Shown: positions 52,070 through 61,249, numbered from the stretch's first letter. The stretch: 64,000 nt of DNA from Aquimarina spinulae (GCF_943373825.1 NZ_CALSBP010000001.1:434001-498000); one strand, 5' to 3'. A program made the numbers and translations. Notes: generated by a model not told the origin, from the sequence alone.

Positions 52070-52825
52070 TCATTCTAACCATAATTTAAAATCCTTTACC
52101 CGTTCTCTCGCTACGATAATTTCTTGTTCGTTAAAATGATTAAGTTTGATTTGTAATCTCGAATTGGTATACGATATAATATCTTGTATCGCATTTATAT
52201 TGATGTAAAACTTTCTGCTTGCTCTAAAAAATTGCTGTGGATTTAGTTCATCTTCAAGAGACTCTAGAGTGGTGTCGATCAGATAATTTCTATTATCTGT
52301 TGTATGCAGATATGTTCCTTTATTTTCAGAATAAAAGCATTCGATATCTTCTACCGAAAATATTTTTAGATGCTGCCCAACCTTGGTTGTAAACCGCTTT
52401 TTATACGTACGGTCCATAGGGTTTATGAGCAGTTTTTTAATATCTTCAAAATCTACCTGAAGCTGTTGTTTTTGTGGTAATTGTTCCTTGTATTTTTGTA
52501 CAGCAACTTCTAACTCTTCATCGTCTATTGGTTTTAATAGGTAATCGATACTATTCAATTTAAAAGCTTTAAGCGCATATTCATCATAAGCAGTTGTAAA
52601 TATAATAGAGCTTTTTATGGTAATTGCATCAAATATTTCAAAAGATAACCCATCACTAAGTTGAATATCCAGAAAAATTAGATCGGGATGTTCATTTGTA
52701 CTAAACCATTCTATAGATTCTTGTACAGAATGTAACATAGTATGTACTTTTATATTTAACTCACCAAGCATTCTGTTAAGACGTCTGGCTGCAGGTTTTT
52801 CATCTTCAATAATTATTATGTTCAT
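52070..52825 (-). CDS. LytTR-family response regulator (second system)
   Basis: A 251-residue regulator. The receiver domain has the acidic pair E7/D8, the phospho-acceptor D53 (LIFLDIQLS) and a Lys in YLLKPIDDEE. The LytTR domain covers about 145-251, with FYSENKGTYLHTT and FFRASRKFYININ. It is the last gene of the minus-strand operon that carries its LytS-2TM kinase (53617), so a cognate pair is likely. The candidate operator before the TonB receptor gene (58405-58434) is its best target in the window. Confidence 0.93.
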   Translation of the reverse strand: MNIIIIEDEKPAARRLNRMLGELNIKVHTMLHSVQESIEWFSTNEHPDLIFLDIQLSDGLSFEIFDAITIKSSIIFTTAYDEYALKAFKLNSIDYLLKPIDDEELEVAVQKYKEQLPQKQQLQVDFEDIKKLLINPMDRTYKKRFTTKVGQHLKIFSVEDIECFYSENKGTYLHTTDNRNYLIDTTLESLEDELNPQQFFRASRKFYININAIQDIISYTNSRLQIKLNHFNEQEIIVARERVKDFKLWLE

Positions 52826-52919
52826 TCTTTTATAATTAGTTAGTTTTATAGTTTTAAAGAGGTAAAGAATGTATCCTTAATGTATAGCACTCCTGATTTC
52901 ACACTTTGAACTATCATTT

Positions 52920-53228
52920 TTATTCCCAACGTTGTTGTTCCTGGTCTTGTTCCTCGTCCATATATTCTCTAATCTTACGTTCTTCCCAGTCTTTATCAAA
53001 CATAGGATTTATTTTGTAGGCTTTAACTGCATGAAAAGCTAAACCAATTCCCCAACCGAATGCAGCCCATAAAAACCAGGCATATCGCCATTCATTTTGA
53101 TAATAATTTAATCCAGCTAAAAATCCAATAATGATAACATAAGAGAATAAGTTATTATAGAATTTTTTTAATTCTTCTACTCGCTCTTTTGCTCGTTCAT
53201 ATCTTTTTTCTTTATTGAAATCTTTCAT
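52920..53228 (-). CDS. 2TM-domain protein (102 residues)
   Basis: A small protein that is essentially one 2TM domain (PF13239 type): an amphipathic start (KEKRYERAKERVEELKKFYN), two membrane helices (about 28-45 and 52-72), the connecting FGWGIGLAFHAVKAY motif and a tail ending DKDWEERKIREYM. The same domain is the C-terminal part of the kinase two genes upstream. It probably sits in the inner membrane and associates with that kinase; its role is unknown. It is 42 bp after the other 2TM gene. Confidence 0.9.
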   Translation of the reverse strand: MKDFNKEKRYERAKERVEELKKFYNNLFSYVIIIGFLAGLNYYQNEWRYAWFLWAAFGWGIGLAFHAVKAYKINPMFDKDWEERKIREYMDEEQDQEQQRWE

Positions 53229-53270
53229 GATAATTAGTTTTTAAGTTTATTGATATTGTTTTAAAAGAGT

Positions 53271-53624
53271 CTAAAACTTATCCTTATCCATAAATTCTTT
53301 TATTTTACGTTCTTCCCAATCTTTGCTGAAAATAGATTTTTTAAAGAATTTTTTCAGGAAGAACTTCTCTCTAAATACCCATAATCCATGTCCGAGTAAT
53401 GCTATTCCCCATACTACAGGAGTTAAAATGGTATTCCAGAATTTCCAGTTTCTAAACCCTGGATCATCATTATTAGCATCAACAAATATTATCAACTTAG
53501 ACATGAAAAAGAATAGAGCAATATTGATTACAATATATACTACAAGGTGAGAATAGAATCCTTTTTCTTCATCAAGTCTTTTCTTTGCTTTTTCGTAAGC
53601 TTTTTCTTCGTTATAATCATTCAT
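53271..53624 (-). CDS. 2TM-domain protein (117 residues)
   Basis: A second single 2TM-domain protein: NEEKAYEKAKKRLDEEKGFY start, two membrane helices (about 25-45 and 65-85), WGIALLGHGLWVF, and the tail SKDWEERKIKEFMDK that is nearly the same as in its neighbours. The ATG at 53624 is preferred over one 12 bp upstream by similarity to the sister protein. It overlaps the 3' end of the kinase gene by 8 bp, so translation is probably coupled. Confidence 0.9.
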   Translation of the reverse strand: MNDYNEEKAYEKAKKRLDEEKGFYSHLVVYIVINIALFFFMSKLIIFVDANNDDPGFRNWKFWNTILTPVVWGIALLGHGLWVFREKFFLKKFFKKSIFSKDWEERKIKEFMDKDKF

Positions 53625-54969
53625 GATAGCTGTCATTTGATTCGTTCATATATTTTCTAATTTTTTTCTCTTCCCAATCCTTTCCTAATACTGGGTGATA
53701 TCCATAAGCTTCTGAATAATGAAAGATGAGTCCGATACCCCAACCCACAATAGGAAATATAACCCAGGGAATACCAAATCCTGTTGTTTTATAATTTAGT
53801 ACAGCCAGGCAAGGGATAACGATTACATAAGAAATCAGATTACCATAAAATTCTTTGATCTTTTGTACACGTTCTTTTGCTCTTTTATATTTTATGCTTT
53901 TTGTGTGTTCTATATTTTCTGAAATTGTCATATCTGCTGATTTTATTTGTTTTGTTAATATTGGAAGCTCTGCAATAAAAGCATCTTCCGTTTTATACAC
54001 CGAAAATTTTCTTTTCGTTAATAGTGCGTATCGTTGTTGTACATTTCCTAAGCCTACGCCACTGCTTTGTTTTATGACCTCTTTGGGTTGAAGATTATTT
54101 TCAACGATTAGAAAATTATCTTTTTCATAGATTTTGATATGCAGCGGGTTCTCTGGCATCACTATATTGTGTTTTACAGTATTCTCAAGTAAAATTTGTA
54201 ATGATAGTGGTACTACTCTGGCTTCAGGATTTAATGCTTGCTCAGGAATCTCAAAAATAATACTGTCTTCAAAGCGTAATTGTATTAAAGTCATATACGT
54301 TCGAGCAAATTTTAATTCTTCGTCCACAGTGACCAATTCTTTATCTTTTTGCTCTAAAACATATCGATATACTTTTGATAATGATGTTGTAAATTTTTGT
54401 GCCATTTTTGGATTTTCCTCAATTAGAGAGGTCAATACATTAAGGCTGTTAAACAAAAAATGAGGATCTAATTGATTCTTTAATGCTGCAAACTTTGCAG
54501 AAACAGTTCCCGCTATAATCTTTTGCTCGGTAACTTTTGTCTCCTGTAATGCTTTATAGAAGTATACCGTATGAAAGAATAGAGAAATGATAACTGTTAG
54601 TAATAACGGAAACAGGTAATCTTTAAAAGACTGATCAATAATAAATTCTGAGCTTGTTTGGGTTTTAAGTATGACTACAGCAACAACAAACTGGCATATT
54701 GCATACCCTACCATTGTTATGATGATAGAACCTCCGGCTCCAATTAGAACCCTTTGTAGTCCCTTGTTTTTCCATTCAAATTTATTATTCAAAACATTAA
54801 AATAAAAAGAATTAAGGTATGTTAAAATGAAGCAATACATATAGGCGATAGTCCACCATTTTACAGTAAGGATTCGGTCAAAATTAAATCCATTTACTAA
54901 TAAAGTTACCAATGCGACTATTACAGAGACCACTAGGGAAATAATGGCTATTCTTTTTAAATCATTCAT
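53617..54969 (-). CDS. LytS-type histidine kinase fused to a C-terminal 2TM domain
   Basis: A 450-residue protein: four membrane helices (about 8-27, 38-58, 77-100, 120-140), a LytS kinase core with phospho-acceptor H170 (NQLDPHFLFNSLN), N-box LLENTVKHNIV and GVGLGNVQQRY, and then a 2TM domain (about 355-445; RAKERVQKIKEFYGNLISYV, FPIVGWGIGLIFHYSEA, GKDWEEKKIRKYM). The ATP-lid region is short, ending about residue 340. The C-terminal membrane domain is unusual for a kinase and is repeated as two free proteins downstream. The partner regulator is at 52070. Confidence 0.92.
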   Translation of the reverse strand: MNDLKRIAIISLVVSVIVALVTLLVNGFNFDRILTVKWWTIAYMYCFILTYLNSFYFNVLNNKFEWKNKGLQRVLIGAGGSIIITMVGYAICQFVVAVVILKTQTSSEFIIDQSFKDYLFPLLLTVIISLFFHTVYFYKALQETKVTEQKIIAGTVSAKFAALKNQLDPHFLFNSLNVLTSLIEENPKMAQKFTTSLSKVYRYVLEQKDKELVTVDEELKFARTYMTLIQLRFEDSIIFEIPEQALNPEARVVPLSLQILLENTVKHNIVMPENPLHIKIYEKDNFLIVENNLQPKEVIKQSSGVGLGNVQQRYALLTKRKFSVYKTEDAFIAELPILTKQIKSADMTISENIEHTKSIKYKRAKERVQKIKEFYGNLISYVIVIPCLAVLNYKTTGFGIPWVIFPIVGWGIGLIFHYSEAYGYHPVLGKDWEEKKIRKYMNESNDSYHE

Positions 54970-55021
54970 GTATACCTCTTTTTATTTTAATATGATCAAG
55001 GGTTAATTTTTGATTTCAAAA

Positions 55022-55645
55022 TTATCCTTTACAGTTTTCCTGAACACGTTTTACCTGATCTTTACCCCATTTTGGATAGAATGGAATATCATGTGATTCG
55101 TTTTCAAAATACAAGATAGCTTTTTCTATCTCAGGACAAAAGACTTTTGGGTCTTTGCCGAAGAATTTTGCCCCTCCCATTTTCCATTCGGCGTGGTATA
55201 AAGTCGCTCTGGGATTTTTGGGTTCTAATACCTTTGCCTTTTGGTATAATTGTTCAACTTTGGCAGACAATGTCATCCCATATACCGAGGGATTGTATGC
55301 AACATACGCTGTGTTAAGCAATGCTTCCATGATTAATATTTCGGCATTGTCACTCGCATATGTTTTTGCTTCATTAAGATAATCCTGGGCCTTTTTTAAT
55401 CTGGATTCTATAGCTTCTGCATCTTTTATACTAAAAGTAGTAATAATATGAACTTGGGCGGCATAGTAATACGGTAGCCAGTTTTCTTTTTCAGCTTTCG
55501 CAATACGTTCAAAAAGATTGATAGCCTCGTCTGGGTTTTTATCTCCCCATAATTCAAAAGCTTTAGTCATTCCTTTTTCATATGATGATTGGGCATTGGT
55601 TGCAGTAATGGTAAAAAAAGCAAGTATAATAACTATTGTTTTCAT
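55022..55645 (-). CDS. exported TPR-like protein (207 residues)
   Basis: A signal peptide (MKTIVIILAFFTITATNAQ) is followed by helical repeats of TPR type: MTKAFELWGDKNPDEAINLFERI (25-47 region), ENWLPYYYAAQVHI, and VLEPKNPRATLYHAEWKMG. Two Cys lie near the C-terminus (VFCPEIEK and the final NCKG). It is a periplasmic, probably protein-binding, component of the TonB receptor-LytTR operon, 52 bp before the kinase gene. I recall similar proteins in this setting in other flavobacteria, without a known function. Confidence 0.78.
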   Translation of the reverse strand: MKTIVIILAFFTITATNAQSSYEKGMTKAFELWGDKNPDEAINLFERIAKAEKENWLPYYYAAQVHIITTFSIKDAEAIESRLKKAQDYLNEAKTYASDNAEILIMEALLNTAYVAYNPSVYGMTLSAKVEQLYQKAKVLEPKNPRATLYHAEWKMGGAKFFGKDPKVFCPEIEKAILYFENESHDIPFYPKWGKDQVKRVQENCKG

Positions 55646-55750
55646 GATGGTTTAGTTTTTAATTTATAGTGTAAAGATCATTAGTAAACTGATCTTTTTA
55701 AAGTAATTATGACCGAAGTGTATTTTTTAATGGATGAAATGTAAATACCA

Positions 55751-56173
55751 TTACAACTTGATAGATTGTACGATTTCTTTATCAGAAATAGAGAACTTAG
55801 CATCTTCCCATTGTGGTGGTCCAAATCTTCCTTTTGCATTATTACTAACTCCATAAGGTTCTGTAGGGATGCTAAGAAAGGTGTTAAGTTTCTGGTTGCC
55901 ATCTGTATCATGATATAATGAAATAGCATATTCTCCTTTAGGAACATTTTTGAAAACAACTTCAACACTTCCGGTTTTAGCTTTTGTACTAATAGATTGG
56001 TATATTTCATTCAAGAAATTACCTTTAGTATTATAAAGTCCTACTTGTATCGTACCCTGGTTAGATTCTATATTAGTGACAATAACGGTAAGAGAATGTC
56101 CTGGTTCTTGAGCAATCCCTGTTTTTATGCATAACATAAGCAATAGAATAACTGTAAATTTTAAAGTTTTCAT
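55751..56173 (-). CDS. DUF2141 exported protein (paralogue B)
   Basis: A 140-residue protein with a signal peptide (MKTLKFTVILLLMLCIKTGIA) and a DUF2141 beta-sandwich: SNQGTIQVGLYNTKGNFLN (38-56), FKNVPKGEYAISLYHDTDGN with the family turn, then EPYGVSNN and FGPPQWEDAKF. It has the same length as paralogue A at 34901, with many matching positions. It lies 29 bp after the TonB receptor gene, so it is probably made together with the receptor. Confidence 0.9.
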   Translation of the reverse strand: MKTLKFTVILLLMLCIKTGIAQEPGHSLTVIVTNIESNQGTIQVGLYNTKGNFLNEIYQSISTKAKTGSVEVVFKNVPKGEYAISLYHDTDGNQKLNTFLSIPTEPYGVSNNAKGRFGPPQWEDAKFSISDKEIVQSIKL

Positions 56174-56202
56174 AATAGTATAGATTATAGTTTTACCAAG
56201 TT

Positions 56203-58356
56203 TTAAAGATTATCTAATTGATTATCGGTTTTATTATCACTTATAGTCCAGAAAAAACCAACAATAAAAAAGCGATCTGCATTAGGTCTTATAGCACGTC
56301 TGGAGAAGTTTCCATCGACATTGGGTGTATTTGCATATTGATAGTTAAAAACATTATCAAACCCTAGTACATTAGAAACCGAGAAGTATAGGATTTTTTG
56401 TTGGCTGATAAGATATGCCCAACTAAAGTTGATTGAATTATAAGTTTTTGTCTTTTCATTTTGAAATACAGATTGATTAGGATCGTTATAGGGTCTGCCA
56501 GATGCAAAATTATAGGTGGCACTCATTAATGATTTCCAATCTTCGATCCAGTATTTAGTAACCAGAGACAGGTTGTGTTTTGCTGCAAAATTTGGAGTCG
56601 CTTTATTAGGATAATTTTTGTAATCTCTTTTAGTATCGAGATAAGAGTAACTGGCCCAATACTCGAGATTCTTGATAGATTTGTTATCTCTCCAGAAGAT
56701 ATCTAGTCCAGCAGCATAACCGCTTCCATTATTAGAATACAAACTGGTAAACTCCGGGCGATCTGTGTCAAACTTAACGAGTTCTTCATAAGATTTGTAA
56801 TAGGCTTCGGCTCTAAAAGTTCTTCGATTATTTTGATACAGGTAATTAAAAATATAATGCGATGATTTTTCGGGCTCCAGAGTTTCATTATATTTTAAAA
56901 CATCTTGTTGAGGTGCCTGGTAAAAATCACCATATGCTAATGATATCTGAGATTTTGATGACGTTTTATAAGCTAAAGAAGCTCTGGGTGAGATCTTGGT
57001 GTACTCTAGTGCCGTATTATGAACTCCGCGAACTCCTACTTGCATTGCTAGTTTTTTGCTAAAGAACACATTAGCTTCAGTAAAAGCTGCAGTACTATTG
57101 TTATCAAACGAACTTTTGAAAGTATCGGCATCAGGAACAGAAACATGTTCTGAAAATGTAGTTACATATTGTTCTGCACCAAAATTTAATTTAAAACGAT
57201 TGCTAAATCTCTTTCTTAATTTCAATTTAAAATGAAAACTGTTCTCATTATTATCAACATTGGTATTTACAATTTTAATGTCGTTATGATCATTCGCAAA
57301 ACTAGTACCAGTTGTGATAGTCCAATCGTTACCCAGGCTTCCTTTATACGAGGTATTGAGATATAAATTCCTGTTTTTAAGTCCAAAATTAACTCCTTCT
57401 GGCGTATTGATATCTTCTTGAACAAGATCAAATTCGGCATAGTTTAAACCCCCGTATACTTTTAAAAGTCCTTTTTCAAATGTATGGCGGTATACCGCTT
57501 CTCCTGATAGTGATTCGTACGGTTTTTTCCAATCTACTCGTTGTGATATAATTTCCTGATATGGTTTTAGGTTGAGGTAAAAAGCATTAATACTTAGCGA
57601 GTTCTTTTTCCACTTTTGTGTATTTCCTACACCAAGACCAACACTTATAAAAGATAAGTCTGTTTTTTCCTGATCGGGTTCATCGATAGTATTTAATAAT
57701 AAAACACTTGATAAAGCATCGCCATATTCTGCAGAATACCCTCCGGTAGAAAAGTTAGTGCCTTTAAAAAGAAAAGGCGAAAACCTCCCGCGAGTAGGGA
57801 TATTATTTGTGGTTGCTGCAAAGGGCTGAAAAACTCTAAGTCCATCGATATAGATATTAGTTTCATTAGCATCTCCACCACGTACAAAAAGTCTACCGTC
57901 TTCGGCAACTGTAGATGTTCCTGGTAATGTCTGAAAAGCACCAATGTAATCCCCTGCAGCACCTGCTGTAGTAACAATGTCTAAAGGAGAGAGAACAGAG
58001 GCTTTGCTGTTATCCCCGGCAGAAAATGTTCCGGCATTAAGAACTACACTACCTAAAGAATTTACATCTTCTCTTAGTGTAATTTTTAGGTTATTCATTT
58101 CAGAGACGTCGGTTAACATCGTATACGTTTCAAAAGAAAGAAAAGAAACCAGTAAGGTTTGAGGCCCTGTTTCTGAAGTAGAGAAAGAAAAAGCTCCATT
58201 TTTATCAGAGGATCCTCCATCATAAGTTCCGTCTAGATAAACATTTGCTCCTTCGATCGGGATTCCTGAGGCATCAGTCACATTTCCTGTAATAGCCGTT
58301 TGGGCGTTTGCAGAGAATAGAATTGTGATAAAGGCAATGGTTAGTGCTAGTTTCAT
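56203..58356 (-). CDS. TonB-dependent outer-membrane receptor
   Basis: A 717-residue receptor: signal peptide (1-18), a carboxypeptidase-regulatory-like domain (about 20-95; ITGNVTDASGIPIEGANVYL), a plug domain (about 115-215; LPGTSTVAEDGRLFVRGGDAN, NIYIDGLRVFQP) and a 22-strand-type barrel to the C-terminus. The length is on the short side for the phylum. The substrate cannot be read from sequence; no SusD gene is present, so a glycan importer of the Sus type is unlikely, and a metal, siderophore or peptide ligand is more plausible. It is the first gene of the operon ending with the LytTR regulator. Confidence 0.94.
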   Translation of the reverse strand: MKLALTIAFITILFSANAQTAITGNVTDASGIPIEGANVYLDGTYDGGSSDKNGAFSFSTSETGPQTLLVSFLSFETYTMLTDVSEMNNLKITLREDVNSLGSVVLNAGTFSAGDNSKASVLSPLDIVTTAGAAGDYIGAFQTLPGTSTVAEDGRLFVRGGDANETNIYIDGLRVFQPFAATTNNIPTRGRFSPFLFKGTNFSTGGYSAEYGDALSSVLLLNTIDEPDQEKTDLSFISVGLGVGNTQKWKKNSLSINAFYLNLKPYQEIISQRVDWKKPYESLSGEAVYRHTFEKGLLKVYGGLNYAEFDLVQEDINTPEGVNFGLKNRNLYLNTSYKGSLGNDWTITTGTSFANDHNDIKIVNTNVDNNENSFHFKLKLRKRFSNRFKLNFGAEQYVTTFSEHVSVPDADTFKSSFDNNSTAAFTEANVFFSKKLAMQVGVRGVHNTALEYTKISPRASLAYKTSSKSQISLAYGDFYQAPQQDVLKYNETLEPEKSSHYIFNYLYQNNRRTFRAEAYYKSYEELVKFDTDRPEFTSLYSNNGSGYAAGLDIFWRDNKSIKNLEYWASYSYLDTKRDYKNYPNKATPNFAAKHNLSLVTKYWIEDWKSLMSATYNFASGRPYNDPNQSVFQNEKTKTYNSINFSWAYLISQQKILYFSVSNVLGFDNVFNYQYANTPNVDGNFSRRAIRPNADRFFIVGFFWTISDNKTDNQLDNL

Positions 58357-58404
58357 GTATATAATAGTTTTTTGATTGTGAGGTCAAAAATGGTCTATCT
58401 ATAC

Positions 58405-58434
58405 AAAAACTGAAATTGAATTTTACCGAACTGT
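58405..58434 (-). promoter_or_regulatory. candidate LytTR binding site before the TonB receptor gene
   Basis: On the minus strand ACAGTTCGG (complement of 58426-58434) fully matches the LytTR half-site [TA][AC][CA]GTTN[AG][TG], and TCAGTTTTT (complement of 58405-58413) matches 8/9. They are direct repeats 21 bp apart with a 12-bp spacer, which is the published geometry. The site ends about 50 bp before the receptor ATG. Confidence 0.55.
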
Positions 58435-58447
58435 AGAATTTTAAGGA

Positions 58448-58831
58448 TTAATTGTAATGTTGTTTTTTTCTTTTATGTTTTGTATTAAAATTTAAAGGAA
58501 TGGTTACAACAGCTTGAAAAGTTAATGCTCCTATAGCATTTGCTCCCATATCACCCCAAGATGCGTAATGATTTGATGATGTGCTATCAACAACTTCCTT
58601 TAAACTACCTATAATTATAGTGGTAGAAAGAGAAATTAATCGTTTTTGCAATTCGGGAAGGTTTTTATGTTTTGGATGAATCGATAAATATGTATAAGTA
58701 ATAGTACTTATACCAAAAGATCCAACACTATGCATGATTTTATCTTTTTGCCAAAAATCAGTGCTGTTTGTGTTTTGTGCCATCACTTCTACGCACAATA
58801 GGATAGTAATAAAAAGTAATATTCTTTTCAT
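58448..58831 (-). CDS. YfiM-like exported or membrane protein (127 residues)
   Basis: A signal peptide (MKRILLFITILLCVEVMAQ) is followed by features of the YfiM/DUF2279 group: FWQKDKIMHSVGSFGISTITY (26-46; D-K-x-x-H), a hydrophobic helix with SLKEVVDS and HYASWGDMGANAIGAL (about 91-106; D-x-x-A-N-x-x-G). It is a small envelope protein of unknown function. The gene is separate from the TonB operon, 91 bp away on the same strand, with the LytTR candidate site in the gap. Confidence 0.6.
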   Translation of the reverse strand: MKRILLFITILLCVEVMAQNTNSTDFWQKDKIMHSVGSFGISTITYTYLSIHPKHKNLPELQKRLISLSTTIIIGSLKEVVDSTSSNHYASWGDMGANAIGALTFQAVVTIPLNFNTKHKRKKQHYN

Positions 58832-59309
58832 GGTCTTCAGGTTTTAGGATGTTGGTAGTATTGCGAAGTCATATGAACTTCTGTATCACCATTCTGTTTT
58901 ATGAAAAAGAGTATTGGATAAGCTTTTATAATGAATATCTCGAACTTAGAACAGGTATGCCGATATTGCTACAAATCCAAATTACTTTTATAAGCAGTAA
59001 GATTCCTGAAGAATTCGTCGAGATGTTTTTTTGTATGGCTCAATGGCTTTCTATAGGCGATAAAAGTAAGTTACCTTATTGGGTTATATTATTTGCTAAC
59101 GATATTATATTTGATAGACTTGTTTATTGCATTTTCTACTTCTTTGTATTTATGCAATGAAAAAACGCATAACACTTTATCTGCTGAAAGATGGAGTGTG
59201 TGGGGAAGAAATTACTATTCAGAAAATTGAAGTGTTTTTGTTCTGGTAAAGCATTAAAATTTACAGAACATCGTATATCATTTTTGTGACATACTTCAGT
59301 AAGACAGCA
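58832..59309. other. 478-bp intergenic region, no convincing gene
   Basis: A 103-codon plus-strand frame (58849-59160) covers most of it but looks unlike a protein: many Phe, Tyr and Ile residues, no family and no start context. A short frame of 32 codons (59158 on) follows. It may hold decayed coding sequence and the promoter of the YfiM-like gene. Confidence 0.4.
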
Positions 59310-60605
59310 CTACACACGTTCTATAGTATTTTCCTTATTCTTAAAAGGTCTAACAATTAATCTTGCTGCCTTATCATAATTAATATAATTATATACCCAA
59401 TTAAAAAAGGTAACAAATCGATTTCTGAAACCTACCAGGAACCATAAATGAATAAACATCCATATAAACCAGGCAAAGAACCCTCCGAATTTAAATTTTC
59501 CGATATCGACTACAGCTTTATTACGACCAATGGTAGCCATAGATCCTTTGTCAAAATATTTAAAAGGGATCATGTCTTTACCTCTAAGGTAGCGTTTTAA
59601 GTTTTTGGCAAGATGGCTTCCTTGCTGTATCGCTGGTTGTGCGACCATTGGATGCCCTTTGGGATATTTTTTGGTTTCCATTACAGAGATATCACCAATA
59701 GCAAAAATATTTTTATACCCATCGACCTGATTGAATTCATTTACTTTGTATCGATTGGCTCTTGGTATAAGGGATTTTGCATCTATTCCCGATACAGGAG
59801 CCCCAGTCACACCAGCAGACCATATAAAAGTAGCAGTTTTAAGAGATAAATCAGTATTAGTACTTACTATATTATTTTCATAATGTTGTACCTGCGTGTT
59901 GGTATGAATATGTACTCCTAGTTTTTTTAAGAATTTAGCCGCTTTTTCCGATGCATGTTCGCTCATAGGAGGGAGTACGCGAGGTGCACCTTCTATCAAA
60001 TGAATTTCCATATCATCAAAATCCATATCGGGATAATCTCTGGGAAGCACATTTAATTTTAATTCTGCAATCCCTCCCGCTAGTTCAACCCCTGTTGGAC
60101 CAGCACCGGCAAGTACAAAACGCAACAATTCTTTTCTTTCTTCTGGATCTGTGGTAATTACTGCCTGCTCAAGATTCTCAAGCATTAAACTACGTAGATT
60201 TAATGCTTGCGGTAGATTTTTCATTCGCATTGCATTATTTTCTATAGTAGTATTTCCAAAAAAATTGGTTCGTGCACCCGTAGCAATAACAAGATAATCA
60301 TAAGAAATGCTACCGATATTGGTATGTATATTTTGAATATCTGGATCAATAGCCGTTACTTCTGCCATTCTAAAAAAAGTATTTTTACCTCTTTTAACAA
60401 TTTTACGAAGTGGATATGCAATAGAATCTGGCTCTAATGATGATGTAGATACTTGATAAAGAAGTGGTTGAAAAGTGTGGTAGTTATGTCTGTCTAGTAA
60501 GACCAGTTGTACATCTTCTTTAACCATTTTTCTTGCTAATGCAACCCCGGCAAAACCCCCGCCAATTACGACTAATCTGGGTAAATTGGTATGTGGAATA
60601 TTCAT
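59310..60605 (-). CDS. ndh: type II NADH dehydrogenase (NAD(P)/FAD-dependent oxidoreductase)
   Basis: A 431-residue flavoprotein. The FAD-binding fold is at the start (LVVIGGGFAGVALAR, 11-25), LLDRHNYHTFQPLLYQVST (35-53) is the NDH-2 hallmark, the NADH-binding motif is FVLAGAGPTGVELAGGIAEL (162-181), and a second FAD contact is IFAIGDISVM (about 302-311) with AQPAIQQG after it. The C-terminal hydrophobic stretch WFIWMFIHLWFLVGFRNR anchors it to the inner membrane. It oxidises NADH and reduces quinone without proton pumping. It is monocistronic, divergent from the sigma factor gene. Confidence 0.92.
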   Translation of the reverse strand: MNIPHTNLPRLVVIGGGFAGVALARKMVKEDVQLVLLDRHNYHTFQPLLYQVSTSSLEPDSIAYPLRKIVKRGKNTFFRMAEVTAIDPDIQNIHTNIGSISYDYLVIATGARTNFFGNTTIENNAMRMKNLPQALNLRSLMLENLEQAVITTDPEERKELLRFVLAGAGPTGVELAGGIAELKLNVLPRDYPDMDFDDMEIHLIEGAPRVLPPMSEHASEKAAKFLKKLGVHIHTNTQVQHYENNIVSTNTDLSLKTATFIWSAGVTGAPVSGIDAKSLIPRANRYKVNEFNQVDGYKNIFAIGDISVMETKKYPKGHPMVAQPAIQQGSHLAKNLKRYLRGKDMIPFKYFDKGSMATIGRNKAVVDIGKFKFGGFFAWFIWMFIHLWFLVGFRNRFVTFFNWVYNYINYDKAARLIVRPFKNKENTIERV

Positions 60606-60750
60606 AAGATATATGTTGTATTACAAAGATAAAGTGATAAAATTATATACCCTACAGAATACTTGGATTTATGATTAAAATTATCATACTTTTATTTTTA
60701 TTTGTAACATAAACGTTTTCTTGACTACATATAAGAAGTAACCGACCAAA

Positions 60751-61245
60751 GTGAATAAAGAATTAGAACATAGTTTTGTAACCAATCTTGAGCAAAATCA
60801 GAATATTGTGCACAAGGTATGTAGAATATATACCAGTGATCCAGATTCACATAATGATTTGTTTCAGGAAATAACGATTCAACTTTGGAAAGCATATCCT
60901 AAGTTTAGAGGGGATGCAAAATTCAGTACCTGGATGTATAGAGTTGCATTAAATACGGCTATAACATTATACAGAAGATCCAAAAGAAGTATTAAGACTG
61001 CAGATCTTGATACGATGAATTTTAAGATAAAAGCTGAAGAATATGACGATGAAGTCGAGCAGCAACTTAAACTAATGTATGCAGCAGTAAAACAATTAAA
61101 TGATATAGAGAAAGCTTTGGTTTTCTTATATCTTGAAGATAAATCATATAGAGAAATAGCTGATACCATGGGTATTAGCGAGGTAAATGCCCGAGTAAAG
61201 ATGAATAGAGTAAAAACGAAGTTGAAAAAAATATTAAATCCGTAA
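60751..61245 (+). CDS. ECF-type RNA polymerase sigma factor
   Basis: A 164-residue sigma-70 family protein. It uses a GTG start. Region 2 spans about 12-80 (LFQEITIQLWKAYPKFRGDA, FSTWMYRVALNTA), and region 4 about 105-160 (EKALVFLYLEDKSYREIADT, ISEVNARVKMNRVKTKLKK). It directs RNA polymerase to a small regulon. The gene that follows after 4 bp encodes a membrane protein that could serve as its anti-sigma factor, although no known anti-sigma domain was recognised. Confidence 0.93.
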   Translation: MNKELEHSFVTNLEQNQNIVHKVCRIYTSDPDSHNDLFQEITIQLWKAYPKFRGDAKFSTWMYRVALNTAITLYRRSKRSIKTADLDTMNFKIKAEEYDDEVEQQLKLMYAAVKQLNDIEKALVFLYLEDKSYREIADTMGISEVNARVKMNRVKTKLKKILNP

Positions 61246-61249
61246 CCCT

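Noticed and set aside
55681..56010. 109-codon minus-strand frame overlapping the DUF2141 gene
   Set aside because: It is an out-of-frame shadow of the DUF2141 gene, which has a signal peptide and a clear domain.
57693..57977. 94-codon minus-strand frame within the TonB receptor gene
   Set aside because: It is an alternative frame of the receptor plug region without its own start context or family.
58849..59160. 103-codon plus-strand frame in the gap before ndh
   Set aside because: No family, odd composition rich in Phe, Tyr and Ile, and no promoter or leader signal. It may be decayed sequence, but I cannot support a gene.
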